Source of the DNA: CAVDHB01 sp963608705 | GTDB lineage: Bacteria; Bacteroidota; Bacteroidia; Bacteroidales; Bacteroidaceae | Assembly: GCA_963608705.1 (NCBI GenBank) | Contig: CAVDHB010000075.1 | Coordinates: 33,580 to 97,579, forward strand | Direction: 5' to 3' | DNA: 64,000 nt | Shown here: one piece after another, positions 8,699 to 16,911 of the stretch | Numbering within the stretch: position 1 is the first letter of the stretch | Layout: each line of letters opens with the position of its first letter | Made by a program: the position numbers and the translations under genes | Notes under the pieces: generated by a model | Database searches by the model: none | What the model was told of the DNA's origin: nothing | The model's input: only the letters and a program-made list of their open reading frames with translations

Positions 8699-9403
8699 TT
8701 ATTCGTTTTCCTCTTCGGGTACAATCAACTTATAACCCTTTCCGTGGATGTTAATAATCTCGATAGAGTCGTCCGCTTTCAAATGCTTACGCAATTTCGT
8801 GATATACACATCCATACTACGTGCGTTGAAATAGTTGTCGTCAATCCAGATGGTCTTCAACGCAAAGTCACGCTGCAGAATCTCGTTGGCATGCGCACAG
8901 AGCAGTCCTAACAGCTCAGACTCTTTGGTAGTCAATTTGGTAGGCACTCCATCGATGGTCAGCAACTGTTTCTGCGTGTCGAACGTAAAACGTCCGATCT
9001 TGTACATATTGCTTTCCTTGTTCTTCTTTCCACGTACACGACGCAGAATAGCCTCTATACGGAATGTCAGCTCCTCCATGGAGAAAGGCTTGGTGATGTA
9101 GTCATCAGCGCCAATTTTGAAACCCTCCAGAATATCCTCCTTCATGGTTTTAGCGGTCAGGAAGATAATAGGAATTTCCGAATTAGCCGCCCGAATCTCC
9201 TGCGCCAGCGTGAAGCCGTCTTTCTTCGGCATCATCACGTCAAGGACGCAAAGGTCGAACTTGTTTTTCAAGAATGTCTTATAGCCAATCTCTCCGTCTC
9301 CACACAGTTCGGCGGAATATCCTTTGGCTTGCAAATACTCCCGGAGGAGCATACCGAGGTTCTCGTCGTCCTCGCACAGTAAAATACGAAGTTTTTCTTC
9401 CAT
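8699..9403 (-). CDS. rprY: OmpR-family response regulator RprY
   Basis: 234 residues. Receiver domain: acidic pair CEDDEN near residue 10, phospho-acceptor Asp in LCVLDVMMPKKDG (about residue 54), Thr/Lys in FLTAKT and ITKPFS. DNA-binding winged helix: residues about 130-230 (LTTKESELLGLLCAHANEI ... SMDVYITKLRKHLK ... IHGKGYKL). Sequence and order next to the sensor kinase fit RprY of Bacteroides, a regulator implicated in redox and envelope responses. The start codon is 4 bases after the kinase stop. Confidence 0.9.
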   Translation of the reverse strand: MEEKLRILLCEDDENLGMLLREYLQAKGYSAELCGDGEIGYKTFLKNKFDLCVLDVMMPKKDGFTLAQEIRAANSEIPIIFLTAKTMKEDILEGFKIGADDYITKPFSMEELTFRIEAILRRVRGKKNKESNMYKIGRFTFDTQKQLLTIDGVPTKLTTKESELLGLLCAHANEILQRDFALKTIWIDDNYFNARSMDVYITKLRKHLKADDSIEIINIHGKGYKLIVPEEENE

Positions 9404-9407
9404 TATC

Positions 9408-10907
9408 TTAATCTTTTATGGTTGGTAATTTTATGATGAATTTTGTTCCTTTTCCGTATTCGCTCTCGGCGTATATCTCACCGCCATGGTCTGTGACAAT
9501 CTTCTTCACATAGGCCAGTCCGAGCCCGAACCCTTTCACATCATGCACATTTCCCGTATGCACTCTATAGAACTTCTCGAATATCCTGTTCAGATTCTCG
9601 TTCTTGATGCCAATACCGTTGTCTTCAATCGCAATGTAAAGGAATTCCCCCTTGTTCCACGTGCTGACTTTCAGTTGCAAGTCAATGTCCGGGTTACGGT
9701 ATTTCACGGCATTGTCCATCAAATTGAAAATGACATTCGTAAAATGAGTCTCGTCCGCCTCCACCATGGCGTTCTCCGCTTTCAAGTCTCCCGTCAACGC
9801 ACCCCCGTATTTCTCCACCTTCAAGGCAAACGTGTTCACGACGGAAGTGATAAGTTGGTTAGCGTCAAGCGGCCGTTTCTTCAAGAACGCCTTCTGGCGG
9901 TCAAACAGCGACATCTGCAACACTTTCTCCACCTGAAAACGCAAACGCTTCGTCTCATCATTGATGACACCCGCCACATGATTGAACATAGCTGGCGATT
10001 TTCCCACGGAGGGGTCGTTCAGCATCTGCGCCGCCAACGAGATTGTGGATATGGGCGTCTTCAACTCATGCGTCATGTTATTGATGAAGTCATTCTTTAT
10101 TTCAGATAATTTCTTCTGACGGTAAATGCTGTAAATCGTGAAACAGAAAGTCACGAGCAATACCAGCGTGAAGACCACCGAAGGAATCATAAACTTCACA
10201 GACTTATAAATGTAACTTTCCATACCCGGAAAGTGAACTTTCATAATACCCATCCTTGCAGGAGGGTCATTACGGAACAAGGTCTGTGAATAGGCGTTTT
10301 GTTCTCCCACCGCCTCATAGTCTGGACACGCATAGACGAGTTGCCCGTCATTGGTTGTCACCCGGAAATGATAAGGAATATCCACTCCATTATTCAACAA
10401 TTCCTGACGAATGTCACGATCCAGCATCTTGAAATTAACTCTTTCTGAAAGAGGCTTGTCACTCGCCGTATAGAGAATGTCATAAATAACCTCGTCCATC
10501 AAGGTCTTCTGATAAAGATAACGACTCCGCACAATTTGCTGCAACGAACGGCTCATGTCCGAGATACTGTTCCGGGTCTTATTTCGCAATATCATGGCCT
10601 TGGGTATGGTACCGGGTTGTAATCCGGCCAATTTCCCCAAAGAGTCAGCGGCCTGTTTCCCTGTCGTATCCTTCGGAGCAGACAATGAGAATCCAGTTTT
10701 ACCTGCCACGTCTTTTTCCAAATAGCGCAACGTTTCATTCAACTCCAAGTTACGAGCGGCTTGAAAAAGGGCACGGTTCACCGCCTCGTTGAGTTGCTGC
10801 CGGCGCATATGCACCATTTCTTCAATATAACTTACCTGCAAATACAGCAACGCCACGAAGGAAATACCCATGATAGCACCTATTATCCCAATCGTAGACT
10901 TTTTCAT
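9408..10907 (-). CDS. rprX: Sensor histidine kinase RprX
   Basis: 499 residues. One membrane helix lies at about residues 5-25 and a second at about 240-262, enclosing a periplasmic sensor region of about 210 residues. The kinase core follows: H-box FINNMTHELKTPISTISLAAQML, N-box VIFNLMDNAVKYRN, G1 YIAIEDNGIGI and G2 KGFGLGLAYVKKIV. It autophosphorylates on the H-box His and passes phosphate to RprY encoded next. A TACATTTG box sits only 4 bases before the ATG (10912-10919), which would give a nearly leaderless message if used. Confidence 0.9.
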   Translation of the reverse strand: MKKSTIGIIGAIMGISFVALLYLQVSYIEEMVHMRRQQLNEAVNRALFQAARNLELNETLRYLEKDVAGKTGFSLSAPKDTTGKQAADSLGKLAGLQPGTIPKAMILRNKTRNSISDMSRSLQQIVRSRYLYQKTLMDEVIYDILYTASDKPLSERVNFKMLDRDIRQELLNNGVDIPYHFRVTTNDGQLVYACPDYEAVGEQNAYSQTLFRNDPPARMGIMKVHFPGMESYIYKSVKFMIPSVVFTLVLLVTFCFTIYSIYRQKKLSEIKNDFINNMTHELKTPISTISLAAQMLNDPSVGKSPAMFNHVAGVINDETKRLRFQVEKVLQMSLFDRQKAFLKKRPLDANQLITSVVNTFALKVEKYGGALTGDLKAENAMVEADETHFTNVIFNLMDNAVKYRNPDIDLQLKVSTWNKGEFLYIAIEDNGIGIKNENLNRIFEKFYRVHTGNVHDVKGFGLGLAYVKKIVTDHGGEIYAESEYGKGTKFIIKLPTIKD

Positions 10908-11238
10908 ACCGCAAATGTACTATTTTATTAGGAGTAAGCTCATACAAGTTCCCTAAAAAAGTACGCTATTTTTGAATTATTAGTTAATTCAGCTATTATA
11001 ATGAAGAAATACGACACTATAAATTCATTCCATAGTCCTCATTCAACTACAATCCAACCTCTTTTTCCTTATTTTTAAGAAGTAAATCCGTAAGAAAGTC
11101 GCTGATTATAACTTCTAACGCCTTTAAATTCCATCCTTTCTTAGAACTTATATGTTTTATAACATTGATTAAAGTCACTTCTCCACCTACGGACAAACAA
11201 AAATCTCCTTATCTTTGCCCGAAAACTCCACACCCAAT
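10908..11238. other. Divergent intergenic region between rprX and hemW
   Basis: 331 AT-rich bases without a plausible gene. On the minus strand TACATTTG (10919-10912) may serve rprX. On the plus strand TATCTTTG (11210-11217) is a good -7 box for the hemW-like gene, with predicted start near 11224. No hairpin or repeat of note was seen. Confidence 0.6.
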
Positions 11239-12381
11239 ATGGCAGGAATTTACATACATATTCCTTTCTGTGAAAGCCGCTGCATCTATTGCGGATTCTA
11301 CTCCACTCTGCTCTCCGGGGAATGGAAGAGTCGCTATGTAGACGCTCTTCTGAAAGAGATGGAGAAGCGGAAAGACTATCTGAAAGGAGAGAAAATAGAA
11401 ACTATCTACTTAGGCGGAGGAACTCCCTCTCAATTGTCTGTCCATCTGTTAGCAAAGATATTCGAATCACTGTACAGAGAATTCGACATTGCGACAGAAC
11501 CCGAAATCACCTTGGAAGCGAACCCCGATGACCTGAGCGAGCAGTATGTGGCTTCACTCCGCACACTTCCCGTAAACCGTATCAGCATGGGCGTACAGAC
11601 CTTCGATAACCACAAGTTGAGATTTCTCAGACGAAGGCACTCCGCACAAGAGGCAGAGGATGCCATTAACCGATGCAGGAAATTCGGTTTTCACAACCTA
11701 AGTATTGACCTTATATATGGTTTGCCTGATGAAACAGACGAAAGTTGGGACACCGACTTACGCAAAGCCCTGTCCCTGCGTGTCCCCCATCTTTCAGCCT
11801 ACTGTCTGATGTACGAAGAAGGCACTCCGCTTTATAAACTGAAAGAGACTGGAAAGGTACAGGAAGACAGCGATACAGACAATCTCCAATTCTATACAAT
11901 GCTTGTGGAAAGACTGAAAGCAGCGGGATATACACATTATGAAATATCCAATTTCTGTCTGCCAGGCTTCCGGGCAAAACACAACTCAAGCTACTGGAAC
12001 GACACGCCTTATCTCGGACTTGGGGCAGCAGCCCATTCTTACAACGGACAATCCAGACAATGGAACATTGCTTCAGTGAAAGACTATGTAGAAGCAGTGG
12101 AGACCTCTCTATGGGAAGGATGTATCCCCGCAGAAAAGGAAGAACTTACACTTTACGACCATTACAATGACCTTATAACTACTGCCATGCGCACCTCCGA
12201 AGGCATTTCCTTATCCCATACAGAGAAGATGTTCGGCACTGAAATAAAAAACTATCTACTTCGTTGCGCCGACACCGCCCTAAAAGCCGGCAACCTGCAA
12301 TTGAGTAACGGTAGACTACATCTTACAGAAAAGGGTGTATTCGTCAGCGATGAAGTACTGAGCGACCTTATCTGGGTGTAA
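11239..12381 (+). CDS. hemW: HemW-like radical SAM protein (heme chaperone family)
   Basis: 380 residues from ATG 11239. An upstream in-frame TTG at 11215 overlaps the TATCTTTG promoter box and is rejected. The radical SAM motif is CESRCIYCGF near residues 11-19, preceded by the HemN/HemW-typical GIYIHIPF. Later blocks GGGTPSQLS, SMGVQTFD and SIDLIYGLPDET are family hallmarks, and LGLGAAAHSY is present. Members of this family were long called coproporphyrinogen oxidases, but the CxxxCxxC-type short form with HIPFC is usually HemW, a heme-binding chaperone. The substrate cannot be settled from sequence. Confidence 0.85.
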   Translation: MAGIYIHIPFCESRCIYCGFYSTLLSGEWKSRYVDALLKEMEKRKDYLKGEKIETIYLGGGTPSQLSVHLLAKIFESLYREFDIATEPEITLEANPDDLSEQYVASLRTLPVNRISMGVQTFDNHKLRFLRRRHSAQEAEDAINRCRKFGFHNLSIDLIYGLPDETDESWDTDLRKALSLRVPHLSAYCLMYEEGTPLYKLKETGKVQEDSDTDNLQFYTMLVERLKAAGYTHYEISNFCLPGFRAKHNSSYWNDTPYLGLGAAAHSYNGQSRQWNIASVKDYVEAVETSLWEGCIPAEKEELTLYDHYNDLITTAMRTSEGISLSHTEKMFGTEIKNYLLRCADTALKAGNLQLSNGRLHLTEKGVFVSDEVLSDLIWV

Positions 12382-12458
12382 TTCAATCATAAAACAAGCA
12401 AACTTGTTGGATATTCCAGCCTTTTACTGTAACTTTACAACTTAAAACAAAAAAACGT

Positions 12459-14054
12459 ATGAAATACCCGATAGGAATACAGACTTTTGAACAAATACGT
12501 GAGGACGGTTATGTCTACGTGGACAAGACCGACTTAATCTACTCACTTGCCAATGAGGGGAAAATCTACTTTTTAAGTCGCCCTCGAAGATTCGGGAAAA
12601 GCCTACTGATTTCCACCTTAGAGAACTACTTCCTCGGAAGGAAAGAACTATTCAAAGGACTGGCCATTGAGAAGTTAGAGAAAGAATGGAAGGAATATCC
12701 TGTGTTTCATATTGACTTCAATGGTGGTACTTTCACCAATTCCAACGAACTAACCATACATATAAACTATTTCCTGTCTTCATGGGAAAAGCAGTACGGA
12801 TGCACGGAACAACAAGCGCTCAGTTTCGGACTTCGCTTCAAGAATATCATAGCCAAGGCAAGGCAAGTAACAGGAAAAAGAGTAGTCGTATTAATCGATG
12901 AATACGACAAACCCATTCTTGACGTGTTAGACCAGGACATTACCATCGACTTCCAAGGCAATAAGGTTAGTTTGGAAGACCGAAACCGGGATATACTCAA
13001 AGGATTCTATTCCACCTTCAAACTGGCAGACAAGGACTTGCAGTTTGTACTCCTCACGGGAGTCACCAAGTTCTCGCAAGTCAGCGTCTTCAGTGGGTTC
13101 AACCAGCCACAGGACATCAGCATGTCCGTAAAATATGACACTCTATGCGGCATCACACAGGAGGAATTACAGAACTATTTTCCACAGGCAATACAACAAC
13201 TCACACAGGAGTACGAATGCGACACGGAGGAGGCCATGCGGCGGCTGAAAGCGCACTATGACGGGTATCATTTCAGCAAGAGACTGAAAGATGTCTACAA
13301 TCCGTTCAGCCTGCTGAACGCTTTCCAGAACTCAGACCTCCAGGATTACTGGTTCAAGACAGGTACGCCCACCTATCTTGTCCGCCTACTCGGCCATTTC
13401 AAGGAAAACCTCAACGAGCTTACCGGAAAATACTACGCCTCCAAGGAGTTTGACGACTACAAGGCGGACGTGGAGCGGCCACTCCCCATGATATACCAAA
13501 GCGGATATCTCACCATCAAGGACTACGACAGGGACATGAACACCTTCATGCTCGACTTCCCAAACAACGAGGTAAAAGAAGGATTCGTGACTCTCGTCGC
13601 AAACAATTATTTCGGAGTGAGGGAATACACCGACAGCTGGGTGCGTTCGGCTGTAATCTCCCTGAGGAAAGGAGAGCTTGACACTTTCCGTGAGCAGCTC
13701 ACCTCCTTCCTCGCCAGCATCCCCTACTCCATGCGACGGAAGGAGAGCGAAAGGGAGAAAGAGCGTTACTTCCATTACACCTTCTACCTACTGCTAAGGC
13801 TCATGAGCGTCTACACCGTATATACAGAGAAGCAGCAAAGCCACGGAAGGGTGGACTGTATCGTGGAGACAAAAGACTATGTGTACATCTTCGAGTTCAA
13901 GCTCGACGGAACGGCCGAAGAAGCATTGAGACAGATTGAGGACAAGGGATACGCAAAACCTTATATCACAGACAAACGGCCTGTATATAAAATAGGTGTA
14001 AGCTTCTCCTCAGAAACAGGCACTGTCAATGCTTGGGAAACGGCAGACTGTTGA
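12459..14054 (+). CDS. AAA-ATPase-like / PD-(D/E)XK nuclease fusion, copy 1
   Basis: 531 residues. The N-terminal half is the AAA-ATPase-like domain common in Bacteroides (PIGIQTFEQIREDGYVYVDKT, then Walker-A-like SRPRRFGKSLL at residues 40-50 and VVLIDEYDKPILDVL). The C-terminal domain has a PD-(D/E)XK pattern: Asp466, then Glu479-x-Lys481 in FEFKLDG, with a following Gln in ALRQIEDKGY. The family is multicopy and its role is unknown; nuclease activity is an inference from the residues. Start is an ATG after an A-rich leader. It is almost identical to the next gene from residue about 169 onwards but differs sharply at residues about 89-141. Confidence 0.85.
   Translation: MKYPIGIQTFEQIREDGYVYVDKTDLIYSLANEGKIYFLSRPRRFGKSLLISTLENYFLGRKELFKGLAIEKLEKEWKEYPVFHIDFNGGTFTNSNELTIHINYFLSSWEKQYGCTEQQALSFGLRFKNIIAKARQVTGKRVVVLIDEYDKPILDVLDQDITIDFQGNKVSLEDRNRDILKGFYSTFKLADKDLQFVLLTGVTKFSQVSVFSGFNQPQDISMSVKYDTLCGITQEELQNYFPQAIQQLTQEYECDTEEAMRRLKAHYDGYHFSKRLKDVYNPFSLLNAFQNSDLQDYWFKTGTPTYLVRLLGHFKENLNELTGKYYASKEFDDYKADVERPLPMIYQSGYLTIKDYDRDMNTFMLDFPNNEVKEGFVTLVANNYFGVREYTDSWVRSAVISLRKGELDTFREQLTSFLASIPYSMRRKESEREKERYFHYTFYLLLRLMSVYTVYTEKQQSHGRVDCIVETKDYVYIFEFKLDGTAEEALRQIEDKGYAKPYITDKRPVYKIGVSFSSETGTVNAWETADC
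12963..14031 (+). repeat. 1069-bp direct repeat, left copy
   Basis: By reading, bases 12963-14031 match 14602-15670 with a constant offset of 1639 and no difference that I could find. It spans the 3' two thirds of the two tandem genes. Confidence 0.85.
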
Positions 14055-14097
14055 AACAATGTGACCGAACAAGTTACAACCTAAAAACAATAAACTT

Positions 14098-15693
14098 ATG
14101 AAATACCCGATAGGAATTCAGACTTTTGAACAAATACGAGAAGATGGATATGTCTACGTGGACAAGACCGACATGGTTTACTCCCTCGCCCACGAGGGGA
14201 AAATCTATTTTCTAAGCCGCCCCAGACGGTTCGGGAAAAGCCTGCTGATTTCCACCTTAGAGAACTACTTCCTCGGAAGGAAAGAACTATTCAAAGGGCT
14301 GGCCATTGAGAAGTTGGAGAAAGAATGGAAAGAATATTCCGTATTTCATATAGATTTCAATGGTTCTGATTTCAAGGAGGACGGGGTGTTGGAGAAGCGT
14401 TTAAAAAGTTATGTCGGCCGTTGGGAACGGGAGTATGGCATGACTTCAAACACCGATGACGACTTGGGTACAAGGTTTAGCCTCCTGCTTTCTGAGGTAC
14501 ATCGCCAAACAGGACTTCGTGCCGTGGTGCTGATTGACGAATATGACAAGCCCATTCTCGACGTGTTAGACCAGGACCTTACCATTGACTTCCAAGGAAA
14601 CAAGGTTAGTTTGGAAGACCGAAACCGGGATATACTCAAAGGATTCTATTCCACCTTCAAACTGGCAGACAAGGACTTGCAGTTTGTACTCCTCACGGGA
14701 GTCACCAAGTTCTCGCAAGTCAGCGTCTTCAGTGGGTTCAACCAGCCACAGGACATCAGCATGTCCGTAAAATATGACACTCTATGCGGCATCACACAGG
14801 AGGAATTACAGAACTATTTTCCACAGGCAATACAACAACTCACACAGGAGTACGAATGCGACACGGAGGAGGCCATGCGGCGGCTGAAAGCGCACTATGA
14901 CGGGTATCATTTCAGCAAGAGACTGAAAGATGTCTACAATCCGTTCAGCCTGCTGAACGCTTTCCAGAACTCAGACCTCCAGGATTACTGGTTCAAGACA
15001 GGTACGCCCACCTATCTTGTCCGCCTACTCGGCCATTTCAAGGAAAACCTCAACGAGCTTACCGGAAAATACTACGCCTCCAAGGAGTTTGACGACTACA
15101 AGGCGGACGTGGAGCGGCCACTCCCCATGATATACCAAAGCGGATATCTCACCATCAAGGACTACGACAGGGACATGAACACCTTCATGCTCGACTTCCC
15201 AAACAACGAGGTAAAAGAAGGATTCGTGACTCTCGTCGCAAACAATTATTTCGGAGTGAGGGAATACACCGACAGCTGGGTGCGTTCGGCTGTAATCTCC
15301 CTGAGGAAAGGAGAGCTTGACACTTTCCGTGAGCAGCTCACCTCCTTCCTCGCCAGCATCCCCTACTCCATGCGACGGAAGGAGAGCGAAAGGGAGAAAG
15401 AGCGTTACTTCCATTACACCTTCTACCTACTGCTAAGGCTCATGAGCGTCTACACCGTATATACAGAGAAGCAGCAAAGCCACGGAAGGGTGGACTGTAT
15501 CGTGGAGACAAAAGACTATGTGTACATCTTCGAGTTCAAGCTCGACGGAACGGCCGAAGAAGCATTGAGACAGATTGAGGACAAGGGATACGCAAAACCT
15601 TATATCACAGACAAACGGCCTGTATATAAAATAGGTGTAAGCTTCTCCTCAGAAACAGGCACTGTCAATGATTGGAAGACAACAAATCATTGA
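14098..15693 (+). CDS. AAA-ATPase-like / PD-(D/E)XK nuclease fusion, copy 2
   Basis: 531 residues with the same domains and catalytic-type residues as the preceding gene, 43 bases downstream in direct orientation. Residues 1-88 differ by few changes; about 89-141 (SDFKEDGVLEKRLKSYVGRW onward) are largely unrelated in sequence to copy 1 at the same length; 169 onward is the same except for the last six or so residues. This looks like tandem duplication with later conversion of the 3' part, or exchange of a variable block. A hairpin terminator follows. Confidence 0.85.
   Translation: MKYPIGIQTFEQIREDGYVYVDKTDMVYSLAHEGKIYFLSRPRRFGKSLLISTLENYFLGRKELFKGLAIEKLEKEWKEYSVFHIDFNGSDFKEDGVLEKRLKSYVGRWEREYGMTSNTDDDLGTRFSLLLSEVHRQTGLRAVVLIDEYDKPILDVLDQDLTIDFQGNKVSLEDRNRDILKGFYSTFKLADKDLQFVLLTGVTKFSQVSVFSGFNQPQDISMSVKYDTLCGITQEELQNYFPQAIQQLTQEYECDTEEAMRRLKAHYDGYHFSKRLKDVYNPFSLLNAFQNSDLQDYWFKTGTPTYLVRLLGHFKENLNELTGKYYASKEFDDYKADVERPLPMIYQSGYLTIKDYDRDMNTFMLDFPNNEVKEGFVTLVANNYFGVREYTDSWVRSAVISLRKGELDTFREQLTSFLASIPYSMRRKESEREKERYFHYTFYLLLRLMSVYTVYTEKQQSHGRVDCIVETKDYVYIFEFKLDGTAEEALRQIEDKGYAKPYITDKRPVYKIGVSFSSETGTVNDWKTTNH
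14602..15670 (+). repeat. 1069-bp direct repeat, right copy
   Basis: Partner of 12963-14031. Recombination between the copies would delete 1639 bp and leave one chimeric gene. Confidence 0.85.
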
Positions 15694-15715
15694 AATGATA
15701 TAAATAGAATAAAAA

Positions 15716-15754
15716 AACATCCGCTTTTTAGGTTCTTCCAAAAGCGGATGTTTT
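15716..15754. terminator. Bidirectional terminator
   Basis: Stem AACATCCGCTTTT / AAAAGCGGATGTT with an 10-11 base loop and T runs on both strands. It serves the nuclease gene on the plus strand and the small lipoprotein cluster on the minus strand. Confidence 0.88.
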
Positions 15755-15821
15755 ATATTTCTTCAAGTCAATATTCTTCCCCCATCTATGATATGCAACA
15801 GGATGGAAATGCCTGTTGCTA

Positions 15822-16001
15822 CTATTTATCAACTACCGTATCAGAAGATTCGGAAGCAGCCGGCACTGTGGAAGAAGTTGTATCCATGACCACGGAATCC
15901 ACTACAGGAGCCACTCCCGTAGCGGGCTTTTCTTTCTTGCAAGAAGTAATTACAAGAGAACACATCGCCAAAGCGACGCACATACATATTGTCTTTTTCA
16001 T
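15822..16001 (-). CDS. Small lipoprotein, 59 aa
   Basis: An ATG at 16001 opens a 59-residue frame ending with TAG at 15822. It begins MKKTICMCVALAMCSLVITSC, a signal peptide with a lipobox (ITSC, Cys21). The mature part of 38 residues is rich in Val, Ser, Thr and Asp (PVVDSVVMDTTSSTV). It is the third of three tandem minus-strand genes of the same style and lies 16 bases after the stop of the second. The function is unknown. A long plus-strand frame over this region is regarded as a shadow. Confidence 0.7.
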   Translation of the reverse strand: MKKTICMCVALAMCSLVITSCKKEKPATGVAPVVDSVVMDTTSSTVPAASESSDTVVDK

Positions 16002-16017
16002 CGTCTTTTATACTTTG

Positions 16018-16263
16018 TCAAGGGTGATCTGTCTGTGGAATAGAATTGGAAAGAGAAGAGGTATCTATCTTTTGCGCATTTATCTCCGTACTGTCCACCA
16101 TAGAAGAGTCAATTTTCACCGGCCCTGTATCCACAGGCGAATCATCCACATAAGAAGTATCCACTTTCACCGTATCCCCCAAATCAGCATCATGATTCTT
16201 TCCCCCACAGGAAGACAAGGCAAGGCATACCATCCCCACAAAACTTATTATATCGAATCTCAT
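16018..16263 (-). CDS. Small lipoprotein, 81 aa
   Basis: I chose ATG 16263, giving MRFDIISFVGMVCLALSSCGG with lipobox LSSC (Cys19); a longer upstream extension is an implausible poly-Leu run. The mature part repeats short Val-Asp-Ser/Thr units (VKVDTSYVDDSPVDTGPVKI). The middle one of three similar genes, it is probably co-transcribed with the one upstream. The function is unknown; the low complexity suggests a flexible surface or periplasmic tail. Confidence 0.7.
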   Translation of the reverse strand: MRFDIISFVGMVCLALSSCGGKNHDADLGDTVKVDTSYVDDSPVDTGPVKIDSSMVDSTEINAQKIDTSSLSNSIPQTDHP

Positions 16264-16339
16264 GTACCTATACAAAAAAAGGAGGCATCTCCCGATGTCT
16301 CCCATTTTTCTCAATCTTTTCGTAGATACTCTACACTGA

Positions 16340-16546
16340 TTATTTTGCCTGAGCAGCAGAATCAGCAGGAGCAGCAGCGCTATCAGCAGAAGCAGAATCT
16401 GTAGAAGCAGAATCAGTTGCAGCAGAATCAACTACAGAAGAATCAGTAGCTGTAGAATCAGCAGAAGCAGCTGCGTTCTGTTTGTTACCACAAGATGCCA
16501 AAGAGATAGCTGCGAAAGCTACGAACAAAAATACTAATTTTTTCAT
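16340..16546 (-). CDS. Small Ala/Ser/Asp-repeat lipoprotein, 68 aa
   Basis: ATG 16546 gives MKKLVFLFVAFAAISLASCG, with lipobox LASC. A 10-residue upstream extension lacks signal character. The mature region is almost entirely short repeats of Ala-Asp-Ser (TDSASTDSASADSAAAP), encoded by imperfect repeats of AGCAGAATC type at about 16345-16470. The gene is first in the three-gene cluster, 54 bases downstream of a TATCTTTG promoter box. Repeat length may vary between strains by slippage. Confidence 0.75.
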   Translation of the reverse strand: MKKLVFLFVAFAAISLASCGNKQNAAASADSTATDSSVVDSAATDSASTDSASADSAAAPADSAAQAK

Positions 16547-16599
16547 TTTCCTTTTGCTTTTAAAACTGTAAAACAATCATTTGCTTATTAATTCGCTTG

Positions 16600-16607
16600 C
16601 AAAGATA
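16600..16607 (-). promoter_or_regulatory. -7 box (TATCTTTG) of the small lipoprotein cluster
   Basis: TATCTTTG read on the minus strand, about 54 bases before the first lipoprotein start. The -33 element is weak. Confidence 0.65.
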
Positions 16608-16862
16608 GGTACTTTTCCAATACCGCGTATAACTTTTCCCGTTTTTTTTTCGTCAAAAACACACTTTTCTTAGATTTCGCCTATAACACACTGAATATCT
16701 TTCAATTATACACAGTTAAAAATACACGTTTTTTCTATTCCCCACGAATAAGAAACACCAGAAAGGCAAAACAACCTCGACCATTGAACACCTATAGGGC
16801 AAAAAAGCCATCCTCCTTATACATACACCGTAGGAATTTCAGCTCCATGACCACAGAACCTA

Positions 16863-16889
16863 AAAAAGGGCAGACTTTCGCCTACCCTC
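16863..16889 (-). terminator. Terminator of the uxa operon
   Basis: Minus-strand hairpin GGGTAG / CTGCCC around a GCGAAAGT loop followed by TTTTTT, 22 bases after the uxaC stop. Confidence 0.75.
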
Positions 16890-16911
16890 TTTATTATAGA
16901 GAAGATATATA

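Larger units (their letters stand above)
16547..16911. other. Intergenic region before uxaC
   Basis: 365 AT-rich bases. It holds the lipoprotein promoter at 16600-16607 and, at the left end of the uxa operon, a terminator hairpin at 16863-16889. The middle contains no gene that I can support. Confidence 0.6.

Noticed and set aside
9486..10109. 207-codon plus-strand frame
   Set aside because: Antisense to the rprX kinase core; composition typical of a shadow frame.
15748..16404. Plus-strand open frame of 218 codons
   Set aside because: It covers three minus-strand lipoprotein genes with clear lipoboxes; its product is His/Arg/Ile-rich without domain character.
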